A stretch of 64,000 nt of DNA, from contig NC_088775.1 of the NCBI RefSeq assembly GCF_954871325.1, positions 93,181,997-93,245,996 on the forward strand, read 5' to 3'. The notes under the pieces are model-generated. The model was not told the origin of the DNA, ran no database searches, and saw only the letters and a list, made by a program, of their open reading frames with translations. Made by a program: the position numbers and the translations under genes. This document shows positions 49,035 through 61,677 of the stretch, piece by piece (the stretch's first letter is position 1; each line of letters begins with the position of its first letter). This stretch comes from Gordionus sp. m RMFG-2023 (lineage: Eukaryota > Nematomorpha > Gordioida > Chordodea > Parachordodidae).

Positions 49035-50425
49035 ATTTATAAATATCTAATTTAACTATGCGAGAAAAAATTTACAATCTATTTTTATTGTTAATAATTT
49101 TTAATTTATAATTTTTAAACCATTGTTATATCATTTAGAATTTAAAAAATTCTTATTTGTATTTTTTAAAATATATTTCATTTTCATATCGTATATAATT
49201 TTATTTATAAATTGAAACCATTTTATTAAATAAAATAATTTGCAATAAGAAAAATTAAAAAATCCCCCCCCCCCTCCCAATCCTCCCTTCTTTATGTATC
49301 AAGCCAAATTTATGCTAACCTGTTCATATATTTTATTATATTTTAGAAGAATATTATTTTAAAAATTATTCTTAAATTTGATCAAAAATTTTAATTGTGC
49401 ATTGTAATATTATTAACTTACATCTTACAATTTTTTTAGGTTACCTCTATCGCGGAACCAAGAAATGGTAAAATTTTTGATATAAAATATTGACAAAATA
49501 ATACATTCTCCCCTTTCATTTCTGGTAAGATTTTTGTATTATTCCAATCACAAATCATATCATGATGTAAGTTTATGTGAAAATGTCTTAGGAGCAGGGC
49601 TTGATAAATTACTTACTCGGAAAGCTAGCTTATTGTAAGAGGTTGTCAGGCATATGGCATATATAACATTCAGGTTGTCTAGTTTTATAAATATTAGATT
49701 AGCCCCTGTGAGATGGTTATTTTTGTAATTCTTATTTTTATGCTTATCATCATTCGAAAGGCTGTGGAAATGTGATTAATAGGTAAGTGGTAGATAGTTG
49801 CATCCATAATTTTCCGAATCAGGGATTTTTTTCTGGATCAGAATTTGTAGGGTAGTTAATTTAAATGACATTATATCTAACTGTTTTATCGAAGAATAAT
49901 TACTTATCAAGGAAATCAAGTTTTACGACAGGTGTCTAGCAAATGGAAGCTTTGTCCCTTTAGGGTATTTGTGAAATGATAAATGGATTTTGTGTCACTA
50001 AAATTTATATATTTAGAATCGTCTGAATCTAACGACGAAACTTCTCCGCTAGTGGAGTATAGACTGACGGTCTTATAAATATTCAGCCAATATGTTGAGA
50101 ATGGTTACTATGAATTGTTTAATTTGTATTGAATCAAAAGGCAGAAAAGGGCATTAAGGTTTCTGGAAATGGCTGGTGATGAGATAGGAAACCCAGATTA
50201 TACTTAATTTTCTGGTTTGAATGAGATGGCTATAGCCCTAATTGAGTTACTTTAATAATTTTATTACTGTGCAGTTACATTTCGTCGATGCTGGTAGGCT
50301 CATAAGAAATGTATTATTAGTATAACAAATGAGCTCTTTACTTGTAAAGTTTCGATATAGTTATTATTTAAAATTTGTTATGATTGGCATTTTATAAATA
50401 AATATTTTATTTAGCGGTTGTAGGG
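49035..50425. repeat. 1.39-kb repeat, inverted partner of 31203-32575
   Basis: Complement of 31203-32575. At its right edge it is joined directly into the first Gly/Tyr-rich exon of copy F. Confidence 0.8.
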
Positions 50426-50427
50426 TC

Positions 50428-50475
50428 TGGAAAGCCTCCATAACCAGATTGACCACTCACTTTAGCGTTTTATAA
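50428..50475 (-). pseudogene. Gly/Tyr-rich terminal exon, copy F, cut by rearrangement
   Basis: Only NAKVSGQSGYGGFP remains before the junction with the 1.39-kb repeat. Confidence 0.55.
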
Positions 50476-50971
50476 CCAAAATAAATTTTTAGAAAAGATA
50501 TAATTTATAAAAAAAATGGTGAAGATATAAAATCCCAAAATTTATTGTCACCTAAATTATTTCACTGAATATTACAGATTTTTATTTTATTATAGATTCG
50601 CCGATATTTTAAAATATGTAATGGCCTTTAAATAAATTAATATGATTTAAATTTTTCCTATTCTTTGCATATCAATTTTTCGGCTATTAACTCATGCTTA
50701 TTGATTGGAGGTAAATATAATTTTTAAAATATCGGTCAAGTAAACGCTAGACTTCCAATCAGTACTACCCTATAACTAACGATGCAGATAAGCAAAAATA
50801 CCTTCCTTAATATTGTAGATTTCTAATTTTATTAATACTACTCAATTTCTACGGCATACAACTTTTCACTTTATATTTGATATTACATTTATTATATTTA
50901 AATCCTTTGTTATCTTTAAAAAATATTAGCAAAAATTTTTAAATAGAGTCATCTCAAAATAGCATAGCTAT

Positions 50972-51033
50972 TTATCCGTAATAAGGATATCCGCCATAAC
51001 CCCCCATACACACCATCATATAGGAAACCGCTA
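50972..51033 (-). pseudogene. second Gly/Tyr-rich terminal exon, copy F
   Basis: The minus-strand end reads GYGGYPYYG and a stop. The upstream half is diverged. Confidence 0.45.
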
Positions 51034-51039
51034 TTTTTT

Positions 51040-51340
51040 TATTCTTCTTTCTTTCTTTCTTTCATTCTTTCTTTCTTTCTTTCTTTCTCTTCCTTCCTTC
51101 CTTCCTTCCTTCCTTCCTTCCTTCCTTCCTTCTTTCCTTCCTTCCTTCCTTCCTTCCTTCCTTCCTTCCTTCCTTCCTTCCTTCCTTCCTTCCTTCCTTC
51201 CTTCCTTCCTTCCTTCCTTCCTTCCTTCCTTCCTTCCTTCCTTCCTTCCTTCCTTCCTTCCTTCCTTCCTTCCTTCCTTCCTTCCTTCCTTCCTTCCTTC
51301 CTTCCTTCCTTCCTTCCTTCCTTCCCGTCTTTCTTTCTTA
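51040..51340. repeat. (CTTT)n changing into (CTTC)n microsatellite, copy F
   Basis: The site that is pure CTTT elsewhere is here mostly CTTC (about 240 bp), showing a base change that spread through the array. Confidence 0.95.
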
Positions 51341-51547
51341 GGATTTTAAATATTATGATTTGTTATAAATCTTATATATCACAACATACAATTGAGAAAT
51401 TTTTAAAAACCTCCAAATTAAATACTAAATATTATGCATGAATCTACTTTTTTTTATTAAAAAAGTATGATAAATTTAATGATTATTATACGATAAATTA
51501 ATCACAAAATTGTTATCATTATATTATATATAAGAATGAACAAATCT

Positions 51548-51798
51548 TCAAACAGCGGGAATTTTGGCATGGGCACTAGCATTATTAGGAACCTTCCTAT
51601 TGAATGAATTAGAACACCAAAGACGCGCATCCATTATTTCAGGGTAATTATAGACCTCGGCCGCCAAAACCTATTAAATAAATGATGTAAAATTTATCCA
51701 TCTCTTTTTAATTAAATTTAATTTGGCCAATAATTTATGTTAAAAAAAGTAAAACTTACCACCACAAGGAGTAGGAGTATCGAAGTGATATATTTCAT
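51548..51798 (-). CDS. small secreted peptide, copy F (two exons, 53 aa, novel centre)
   Basis: Exon 1 (51760-51798) encodes MKYITSILLLLVV with a gtaagt donor. Exon 2 (51548-51670) follows tttaatag and starts VLAAEV, then YNYPEIMDARLWCSNSFNRK, and ends with VPNNASAHAKIPAV and a TGA. The frame is fully open. Signal exon and tail match copies A and E, but about 20 central residues bear no resemblance to any other copy, including loss of the VSGWG motif and gain of a Cys. At DNA level the centre is also unrelated, so it looks replaced rather than point-mutated. AEVYNY makes the cleavage site unclear. The strongest single hint of diversification in this family. Confidence 0.68.
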
Positions 51799-51911
51799 TC
51801 TTATCACGAGTGTGTCTAAAATTAATTTTATTTTTGAAAAATACGAATAAAGAGGATAACTACACATGATAAAACTCCATGATAACAACTAAAATGTTAA
51901 TACCATAAAAG

Positions 51912-52417
51912 CAGGGCTGTGCTGATCCACGCATATTTCACCGATCCGATATTGGCTCAAAACCGATCCGATATTTATATTGATTTTTCACCACCTCCCT
52001 TTGAACCAAATGTAAATTAAGAAATCAAAATTTTTTTATGTAAAAAGTCGAATTATGCATTTAATTTCAATTTTTTTTTATTTCTAAAATTAAGACTATA
52101 ATTCAAAAAAAATAAATATTATTATATATTTAATAATATATCCGATTAGTGTTGTTCTCGTTTTGATCTTGCTTTTTAAAACAGCTAACTCAATATTTTA
52201 GCCAGAAAAATATTTTCTAAGCCTAAAGATTTCGATAATATATGTCTAGACCTTTGTTCCTTCTATCAGCAAAATCTTCAGGGTTGCTTAATATTTTCCT
52301 GGATGAAATATCGAATATTTATCAGTTTTTGCGGATATCAGCCCGATCCGATATTTTTTAAAGAACGCTAAATATTGATGCCGATCCGATCCGATATTTA
52401 ATATATGCACAGCCCTA
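51912..52417. mobile_element. hAT-type MITE, copy F (506 bp, internal deletion)
   Basis: Left end cagggctgtgc, right end gcacagcccta. About 300 bp of interior present in other copies is missing. Confidence 0.82.
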
Positions 52418-53856
52418 CCTCAAAGTATCGTTAGTTTCAAAAAATAATAATTTAAAAGGTTAGTGACCATGGTAATTTTTTAGTATATATAAAATAATTT
52501 TTCCCAAAATGATTTAAATGGTGAATTAGTTCCATATGGCTAAATGCAATAATGGTACTAGATAGGTAGTTATTTTTAAAAAATTAAGAACATATATAAG
52601 GAACTTAGGGCATTATAGCCATGATAATCAGCTATGTCAGAGACAATGCACAAAAATATTGTTTAGAATTGTACAATTGCTAATTTTCCCTATATTCAGA
52701 TTAAAAGAGTGTTTATGTTGAAAGACCGGATTTTATATAAGGTATTCCTAAGAGATTAGAAAATAAATATCTTTTATATGAAGGGGTTATTAAATGAATT
52801 CATGATCTGAAATATAACTCTTTCTATATTCACAATATTTTGATAGTTGGTAGCAGAGCTAAAATAATTTAAGTTATTCTTTTTAAAATTTATAAAAGAA
52901 GTACCTGAATGATTGAAAGGAAGGGTGTAATTAAAAATAGGAGAAGATATCCACAGAAGGCGGCGAGAATTTTTCTAGGGGTATAGGCATAGGTTTTTGA
53001 GGAGGGTTTGCATCCAGTAAAAACCCTGTCATGTAGAAGCTGCCTAAAACGATCAGAAAATATATTGAATTTTAATTTCTTAATGCCAAGATAAAAGACT
53101 TGATTGTCTAGATAAAAAAAATACTAAATTGTTCAGGTATAAAACTGAAACGTTTAGATTAAAAAAAATTGAATATCTCAGAAAATGGTCTTCTATTTTA
53201 AGAAAAAATATCCTTGGAAGCAAAGTAAATTCCGAGATTTTTAGTATTTTTTTAAAAAATTTCTGATCAAGTGTTTCTTTAATTCTGAGCTAGATAATAT
53301 AACCATAAAATATTTCTTATTTTTTAAATTGTGTTAAATGAATAAAATATAATAATATAATTGCATTTAACAAATCCTTATTTATAATTATATATATATA
53401 ATGTAAGGTAAAATAACCAAAATTGATATATATTTTTTTAAAGTTTTAATTTTCTAAATATTAATGTTTTTTGATAAATAATATATCGCTTAATTATTTT
53501 TTTTATATAATTAACCTAAAAGTAACGAAGTCTAATTTAAATCTAGTTGCTTAAATGCTCCTTTTTTGAAAAGTAACGATAGTGCGTTACTCTTAAGTAA
53601 GTAACAGTATAGCGCTTCTCTTAAAGAAATAGCGAAGAGGTAGCTGTAGAGCGCTACTTTGGAAAGTTTAACGTTTGACCAAAATACTGCACTTTTAAAA
53701 GGAATAAAATGCTATAAGTGTTATAATAATAATTCAGGTTAAAAGAAAATTGTATAAACCATGGATTCGCGGGTAAGAGCAAAACAATGTAGCTTAAAAA
53801 AATTCGGGTCAGCAGAGACTCGGGTCGAGTTTAAAAATAATTAAATATATAAATAT

Positions 53857-54025
53857 CAGAGTTGTTAAAAGATACTTTTTAAATGGATCTAGATATAGAT
53901 ACATCATCTAAAATAATATCTTGATACAGATATTTTAATCAAAAATCTATCTAAATACAGATACCACATTTTTATATCTAGATACAGGATCTAGATATTT
54001 GTATCTAGATCCTTTAACAACACTG
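53857..54025. mobile_element. 169-bp MITE, copy F
   Basis: Complete; right end cctttaacaacactg. Confidence 0.78.
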
Positions 54026-54847
54026 ATATATATAACCAGGGTCCGATTTAATATTAAGACCTCTACTGTGCCTCCGCTATAAATAATACATAATTTCTTT
54101 TTCTTTACCTTCTTGAGAAAAATAGAATTGATGGATATTCCTTTTAAAAAATTTTGAAAAAATATATTGTCTTCTTAAATAGTTTTGAATGAAAATGTTT
54201 GACTTAATGAAGAGAGTAATAAAAAATATTATAAATAATACAAAATATTGTTTGTTAGTAAATATATAATTAGTTAATAAAACATTTATTTTATGCCAAC
54301 TAATGTATATTAGTTTTTTTTTTTGTAATTTTAATAATAATTAACAAAAAATTATCATAAATATTTCTTAGATTATAGAAAGAGATGTCACTGAAAGAAC
54401 GGAGAAATTCAATTTTACAAAGGGAATAATATATTCCTATTTGCCTGTGCAAAGGGTAAATATATCGGATCACTTCTCGTTTAAAGTGTTTAGATCAAAT
54501 ATTTGTGATTAAGAATTTTTTAAACACGCGATACGATTAGTGAAGGCTTACGGTTCTGCCTTTGGTCCAAACCGGGACCAAACACGCGGACCAGGTTACG
54601 GTAATCAAATAAAAGACCATCAGCCCATTAGTAAATTTAATAGCTGGTCTTTTAAGTATTTTTTGTTATATTTTTTAAAAAATAAATTTACGTTTTCTCA
54701 TAATAAATAATACAAATATCAATTTAAAATTAAAATCACTATTTTTTTTTGACAAACTGAATCATAAAAACAAATAAGGTAGCTCCTCTAAAAAAGTAAT
54801 ATATAAAATAAAATATACACAAAAAAATAATACTAAAAAAATTATAT

Positions 54848-54849
54848 GA

Positions 54850-54938
<89 letters not shown>

Positions 54939-54940
54939 TA
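54848..54940. repeat. (CTTT)n microsatellite in arm of copy F
   Basis: About 90 bp. The same arm site is degenerate in B (about 19000), about 35 bp in C (25876), short in D (35643) and about 100 bp in G (59645). Confidence 0.92.
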
Positions 54941-55559
54941 TAGAAATGCAATTTATAAAAAGTATCATAATTGCGTGTTTTTATTTATTGCTTTGAGCAG
55001 TAATTTATGCAAAGCCAGATTAAATATTTTGTTGTATAAAAAGGGTGGGGAGAGGGAATATTGTAATAATATAAGCACTAGATCATTGCAGATAAGTAAC
55101 CGATCTGACAACACCGGATAGTTCGACAACCGGGTTCAGTATCTTATAATAAAATTTTGGTTTGAACGAATCAAACTATTTACATTAGAATAATAAAATT
55201 TGGTATTTGTGTTCGATTCAAATTTTTTGTTGAAAAAAAAATTATTTTTTTTTTTAATAATCTTGTGACAAAAAAACATGCAATTAAATTATTAACGAAT
55301 GCCTATTAATTCAATTTATAAATGCCAGGCCAAATTTTATGGCCAAAAATTTGTCATATTAATATAATAATTTTAAGGACTGTCCCAATCAATTTTTTAT
55401 AACCGTAAATCGAATTTTTAAACATAAGATTATTATAATAATCTGGTGACAAAAAAACATGCAATTAAATTATTAAAGAATGCGTATAAATTCAATTTAT
55501 AAATGCCAAGCCAAATTTTAAGGCCTTTGTTTTATTTGATTATTGAATCGACCTCTTGT

Positions 55560-56690
55560 AAAATCGAATGGCCAGGAGCACCATATTTAATTTGAATTGT
55601 TTTGATTTGACTTGTCGTATTATTATCTAAATAGTGTTTTAAAGCATAAATTTTAATGGAATTTTTATTTTGGGCCACACAGGAATCAGCCCATAGTATT
55701 AGATGAGGGATAGTTGGAAATTTTTTATATCACATCTACTAATGTTATCACACTGCAAGCAATATTATTACCAGTTCTTCCAGTTTGGCCTTGCAAATAA
55801 CACAATACCCACATTTCTTTTGACTATAATATGCAGTTTCATTATAAACAGACAATTTTCTTTTATTATATCATATCTTGGTAATATAACATTTTGAAGG
55901 TCAAATGATATGACTAAAATTTTTTTTGACTTACCTATAATTCTATCCATACCTCTTTCAATACTAGTTTCAACATAATCTTCATGATTTTTATTGTAAT
56001 TACAAATATCCTGTTAATTCATATATTCTTTATTAATTAAATATCGTTCACATTTATCGCATCTTTCTTTAACTGGTTTAGCAAATCCATTATTAAAATT
56101 ATTTTTAAATATTGTTGTGTAATAATGAGTTTTAACATGAATACTTGATAGTTCCTCACATTTTTTATAATATAAATCATAAAGTATTTTATAATTGCAA
56201 CTTCCCTCAAAGTATTCCTTTGAAATATCTTTTCGCCTATAATGAGAATGCACCTTAGGAATTGTATTTATCTGATCAATGATGAAATCTTTATCCAGAT
56301 CAGAAATAACTTTTTAGTATTTTTACCTTTTCTCGGAGCCTAATAAGTTCCAGTATTTTGGTATAAATGTTTAAAAAATAACTAATTCGTTTATTACTTA
56401 TATCAAGTGTTTGTAAAAAAAATTGTCTGCAAATTCTAATTTTAACATTTTCCACTTCAAAAAAATATAAGTATGAATAGTTTTTATAATTTAAAGAATC
56501 TTTTACCCTTCTTTTACATGGAGACCTAACAATAAATTTGCTATAGAATGATCCCTTAGCTTCATCAGCTAAGCTCCAGAAAACTTCATGAATAATCTTT
56601 CTCTGATCTGCATAAATTTTTAGATGACATTGAAATATACATTTAATAAAATGATCATTCTGAACCATCCTTGCTCTTTTCAAATCCCCT
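55560..56690 (-). pseudogene. transposase-like gene of T2, broken
   Basis: Pieces at 56300-56683 (KRARMVQNDHFIKCIFQCH, then SPCKRRVKDSLNY and RICRQFFLQTLDISNKRI), 56014-56253 (VHSHYRRKDISKEYF, and CDKCERYLINKEY, showing the Cys-x2-Cys linker better than T1) and a degraded core at 55560-55730. At least four interruptions. It is the same gene as in T1, and differences between the two are scattered, as expected for a dead element. Confidence 0.65.
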
Positions 56691-56769
56691 TTGATATTGA
56701 TATAGGCCTCACCACATTCCCTTAGTCTTTTTTTTTCATATGCTTTGCTTCTAGAAATATTAAAAATTG

Positions 56770-57540
56770 TTAAATTTCATTATAAATATTAAAATTCAAT
56801 TTTAATGAGCAAGTAATGCTTAATAATTTATTTAAATTATGAAAGTAAATTATTAAAAAATTGTTATGTATTTTCATTTTTTTTATGAGCTAGTTATGCT
56901 TAATAAATTTTTTAAATTATGAAAGTAAATTATTAAAAAATTGTGTAAATTTCATTATAAAGATTGTATTTTCAATTTTTATATGAGCAAGTAAAGCTTA
57001 ATGAATTATAATTATGAAAGTAAATTTTTAAAAAATTACTAAATTTCATTATAAAGATTGTATTTTCAATTTTTAAATGAGCAAGTAATGCTTAATAATT
57101 TATTTAAATTATGAATGTATATTATTAAAAAATTGTTAAATTTCATTATAAAGATTGTATTTTCAATTTTTATATGAGCAAGTAATGCTTAATGATTTAT
57201 TGAAATTTTGAAAGTAAATTATTAAAAAATTGTTAAATTTCATTATAAAGATTGTATTTTCAATTTTTATATAAGCAAGTAATGCTTAATGATTTATTTA
57301 AATTATGAAAGTAAATTATTAAAAAATTGCTAAATTTCATTATAAAATTGTATATTTAATTTATATATGAGCAAGTAATGTTTAATAATTTATTTAAATT
57401 ATGAAAGTAATTTATTAAAAAATTGTTAGATTTCATTATAAAGATTGTATTTTTAATTTTTATATGAGCAAGTAATGCATAATAATTTACATTATAAGCA
57501 TAATTTAAAAAATTGTTAAATTTCATTTGTATATAAAAAA
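56770..57540. repeat. 97-bp subterminal tandem repeat of T2
   Basis: About eight units marked by gagcaagtaatgctt variants at about 56806, 56887, 56986, 57078, 57176, 57274, 57368 and 57466. Same unit as 23165-23960. Confidence 0.82.
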
Positions 57541-58489
57541 AAATTTACCTTGACATTTAATTTGGAATAGAGATATGGAATGAAAATATCTTACGATTCA
57601 ATATAGAAAAAAAAATTAAAATAGGAGGGAAGACAACACGTGATTAAATATCATAATAGGATCGGCCATGCATATGAAGCAAAAAATACATCGTTATATG
57701 CAAATAGCGCAAAATTGACAGAGCTATAACTTTAGCAAAAATTAAGATTTTTAATCTAGTTTTTATTTATATATATATATTTGGAATAAATTAGTAATTA
57801 TCCAACTAAAAAATTTTAAAAATGTTAAGTGGAGCACTCCAATTCTAGACCGACTGATAAAATTAATTCAATAATTCTTTAAGAAGATAATATAAACGGC
57901 AAATCATAAAACTATATGGTGGGTTAGAGCATCCTCTTAGAAGAGAATATGGAGGTAGATACGTAATCGAGAAAATTATTATGAGATTTTATATTTCTAA
58001 AATATTATTTTCCATTTCTTATGGTAAATAAAAGACAGTTTACCTATATTGCTTATCTAAATTATGCAGTCAAATACTCTCAGCTAATAATTTTAAATTA
58101 CATAGTCACACAAATGATAGTTGCTGGTTTTACGAAGTAAACTCAAATCAGAATTTATTATGTTAGATAAAAAGATAAAATGAAAACACTAAAAATCTTT
58201 AGAAGAAAATATTATGCAAATGAAGCCTTCAGTTATTTACACGGTAAGAATGTCATATTAGAAATGAAAAATATAGTTACTATAAAAAAAGGAGCAGTAT
58301 GATATGATGAAACTAATTAAGATTTTATATCATTGTCGTACCACCTCTATTGGTATGTTATGCTTTAAATAAGAGTTGTAATAATAAGAAAAACTTTAGA
58401 GATTCTTTTTACCTACAATTTGATATATTATATATTATTTTACTATAAATAGTTTTTGAGATAAAAGCATTTTAAAAATTTTACAATTT

Positions 58490-59673
58490 CCAAATCGTGA
58501 TTGATTAGACGTGGAATACCCCATATATAAATTTAGCCATTATGTTTTTTTAATAATTGACGTATAATAATTTTCTTGGGTGGTTGTATGTCCCTTGCTT
58601 CGTTTTGCTGGCAACCCATGGTATAGATCAATAAACATTTGTTGGGGGCTAAGCCAAAAAGTTATCTCGTCACTTATGGAAAAATTAGCTAAGTTTATAA
58701 ATGCAATAAGGGAAATAATTAGCTTTTGACAAAATTTTTATGATTTCTAAGCATATATTTTTGTTAATTTCTCCAAACATTTAAATGCATTATATTTTTC
58801 AGAGACATGCAGAGAAAACGATTTTCTAGGGCCTCTAATTTCCTTACAGAATTTTTTTTTATTGTCCCTAACCTAGAATCCTAATTTTAAGCCGGGCATA
58901 ATTTATTTTTAAAATTTAAAATATTTTGGCTGTATTTTGTAAATTATTTCATAGGGGAAATTTTATAGCTATTTAAATACAAAGATGGCCATAAAATTTG
59001 GCTTGGCATTTATATATTGAAGTAATACGCAATAGTATTTTAATTGCATGTTTTTTTGTCACCTGATTATTTTAATAATCTTATGATAAAAAATTCGATT
59101 TACGGTTAAAAAAAATTGATTGGGACTGTCCTTAATTTTTTTATATTAGTAAGACAAATTTTTGGCCATAAAATTTGGCCTTGCATTTATAAATTGAATT
59201 AATACGCATTCGTTAATAATTTAATTGCATGTTTTTTTGTCACCAGATTATTATAATAATTTTAATGTTTAAAAATTTGATGTATACGGTTAAAAAAAAA
59301 TTAATTTTTTTTTCAACGAAAAATTTGAATCGAATACAAATACCAAATTTTATTATTCTAATGTAAATAGTTTGATTTCAACAAACCTCAATTTTATTAT
59401 AAGATAATGGACCCGGCTGTCGAACTATCCGGTGTTGTCAGATTGGTTACTTATCTGCAATGATCTAGTGCTTATATTTTTACAATATTCCCCCTTCTCA
59501 CCCTATTTATACAACAAAATATTAAATCGTCTTTGCATAAATTACTGCTCAAAGCAATAAATAAAAACACGCGATTAACATACTTTTTATAAATTGCATT
59601 TCTATAAGAAAAAAATAATATTTTTTTACCGAATTTTTTTTTTTAAAGATAGAAAAAGAAAAGAAAGAAAGAA

Positions 59674-59746
<73 letters not shown>

Positions 59747-60329
59747 TAATATAATTTTTTTAGTATTAATTTTTTGTGTATATTCTATTCTATATATTAC
59801 TTTTTTAGAGGAGCTACCTTATTTGTTTTTATGATTCAGTTTGTCAAACAAAAATAGCGATTTTACTTTTAAATTGAATATATGGGAAAACGTAAATTTA
59901 TTTTTTAAAAAATATAACAAAAAATAATTAAAAGACCAGCCATGAGACCTTTTAATTAAAAACTACGGGCTGAACTGGTCTTTTATTTGAGTACCGTAAC
60001 CTGGTCCGCGTGTTTCGTCCCGGTTTGGACCGAAGACAGGACCGTGAACCTTCTCTAATCTTATCGCGTGTTTAAAAAATTTTTTTATCACAAATATTTG
60101 ATCTAAAAACTTTAAACGAGAAGTGATTCGATATATTTACCATTTGCACAAGCAAATAGGAATATATTATTCCCTTTGTAAAATAGAATTCATCCGCTCA
60201 GTGACATCTCTTTCTATATTCTAAGAAATATTTATGATTATTTTTTGTTATTATTATTAAAATTACAAAAAAAAACTAATATACATTAATTGGCATAAAA
60301 TAAATGTTTTAAACTAATTATATATTTAC
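58490..60329 (+). repeat. large repeat unit, copy G (partial type II arm)
   Basis: Inverted partner of copy F's arm across T2. It carries the two 180-bp units, the arm microsatellite and the GC-richer segment, and stops at the hAT element at 60330. No peptide gene is left in this copy. Confidence 0.8.
59645..59745. repeat. (AAAG)n microsatellite in arm of copy G
   Basis: About 100 bp, nearly pure over the last 80. Confidence 0.92.
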
Positions 60330-61677
60330 CAGAGTTGTTAAACGCTATTTTTAAAAGTAGCGCGCTACCGCTATAGCTATTTGTCAATAAAAGTAGCGCG
60401 CTATTAGCTACTTTTTTTCAAAAGCTTTAGCTACTTTTAAGCTACTTTTTATAAAAAAAATTTTAGAAACAAATAAAACAAATTTTTTTAATTTTTTTGC
60501 TTATAATGTAAATGTATAATAAATTATATATAAAAATCAACATTTATAAATATAAAAATATAGTTAGTTTAGATTATAAAAAAATAAGCAATATAAATAA
60601 ATATTTATTTTAATTTGTTGCATTTTAATAATAATATCATTTCAATATTATCATCCCCAAGTCTAGAGTGACGATCAGAAAGTATAAGCTTTGCTTTACT
60701 AAATAATCTCTCGACACTAGCACTTGAGGGCAAGGAAGCTCTAAAAATATTTAATCAGATCAATTTATAAATATAAATAAGTTTTTACCTTCTGTTATGT
60801 GTCCAACTATCTGCCGGTGTACATACATAAGATATATCTGATAACTCTAATATTAGAGCATCTTTCATCACTTTGAAGTTGTCTGCTAAATTTTATTCAT
60901 AAGTGTCTGGCGACATAAAACTGTTGTGCCAGGGGATAAAGTTTTAATCATCATAGTAAATGATGGATCAACAAGGACAATGGCTGAACTGTGTCAATAA
61001 TAAAATAAACAATGACTTTATCAGCCAATTTTTGTGAAATATTGGCATGTTTATTATCAGTTAATTTGGTTTGGATAGTATTTGTCTTTTTGAATGAAGA
61101 TTCTCTTATACCAAAATTTTTTATATGTTTCTCTATTTCCTTATAGCAATTGGCGTGAACAGTCTAATAAAATAAATAATAATATAATGTAATAATAACA
61201 ATTTACCTTTAGGTGTTTCTTCAAGTTATAGCTACTCGGTTGATTTGATGATATATTTTTTTTACATTTTAAGCACAGGAATTTGAATCCAGATTTTGTT
61301 TTAATATTTATTTTAAAAATTTTTTCAAATCTAGGGAATGGGAAATCATTATTAGAGCTATTAAGTACATTTTCTTCCATGTCTGAATCACTTTCAAGGA
61401 TTTGGATATCCATGGGCGATGCCATTTTAGATTATTAACACAGATTGAAAATATAAATTAAAAATTGAAAATATATTTAAATTTCAAAATTAAATAATAA
61501 ATTATAAAAATTATAATTAATAATGATATTATATTTAAATTTTCATGTTTATACTTACATTCATTATATTTTTTAAAAGTAGCAAAGTAGCGCGCTAAAA
61601 AATCAAATAATTTTAAAAAAGTAGCGGCTATCAGCTATAGCTACCAAAAAAGATAGCGCGCTACTTTAACAACTCTG
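60330..61677 (-). mobile_element. hAT transposon with BED and dimerisation remnants (1348 bp)
   Basis: Ends cagagttgttaaacgct and the complement ctttaacaactctg are inverted repeats with agtagcgcgcta words inside, as at 34506. The flanks do not match as a duplication (left atatttac, right tgcttaac). The left flank belongs to copy G's arm and the right flank to the middle of transposon T3, so the two flanks were not neighbours originally. Confidence 0.82.
60620..61425 (-). pseudogene. hAT transposase, BED finger plus C-terminal domain, core deleted
   Basis: The start MASPMDIQILESDSD (61425) leads to FPFPRFEKIF and GFKFLCLKCKKNISSN with YNLKKHLK. A gtaaat donor and a tttattag acceptor would join it to TVHANCYKEIEKHIKN, giving Cys-x2-Cys and a His pair, a full BED finger. 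The second exon continues through DKVIVYFIIDT with QPLSLL, the usual region before the RNase H core, and then loses frame. The catalytic core is missing. At 60620-60770 the dimerisation domain follows: FRASLPSSASVERLFSKAK, ILSDRHSRLGDDNIEM. About two breaks plus the core deletion. It cannot make an active transposase. Confidence 0.8.

Larger units (their letters stand above)
50428..55542 (-). repeat. large repeat unit, copy F (type II)
   Basis: Starts inside the first Gly/Tyr-rich exon, because the unit start has been replaced by the 49035-50425 repeat. It ends at about 55542, where the arm is joined directly to the interior of transposon T2. Confidence 0.85.
55543..57854 (-). mobile_element. 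DNA transposon T2 (relative of T1), C-terminal side missing
   Basis: The right terminal repeat is complete (ctccaattctagaccgac). The left end is lost: copy F joins T2 inside the region matching T1 at about 21930. Right flanking sequence equals that of T1, so T1 and T2 descend from one insertion copied with the surrounding palindrome. Confidence 0.72.
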
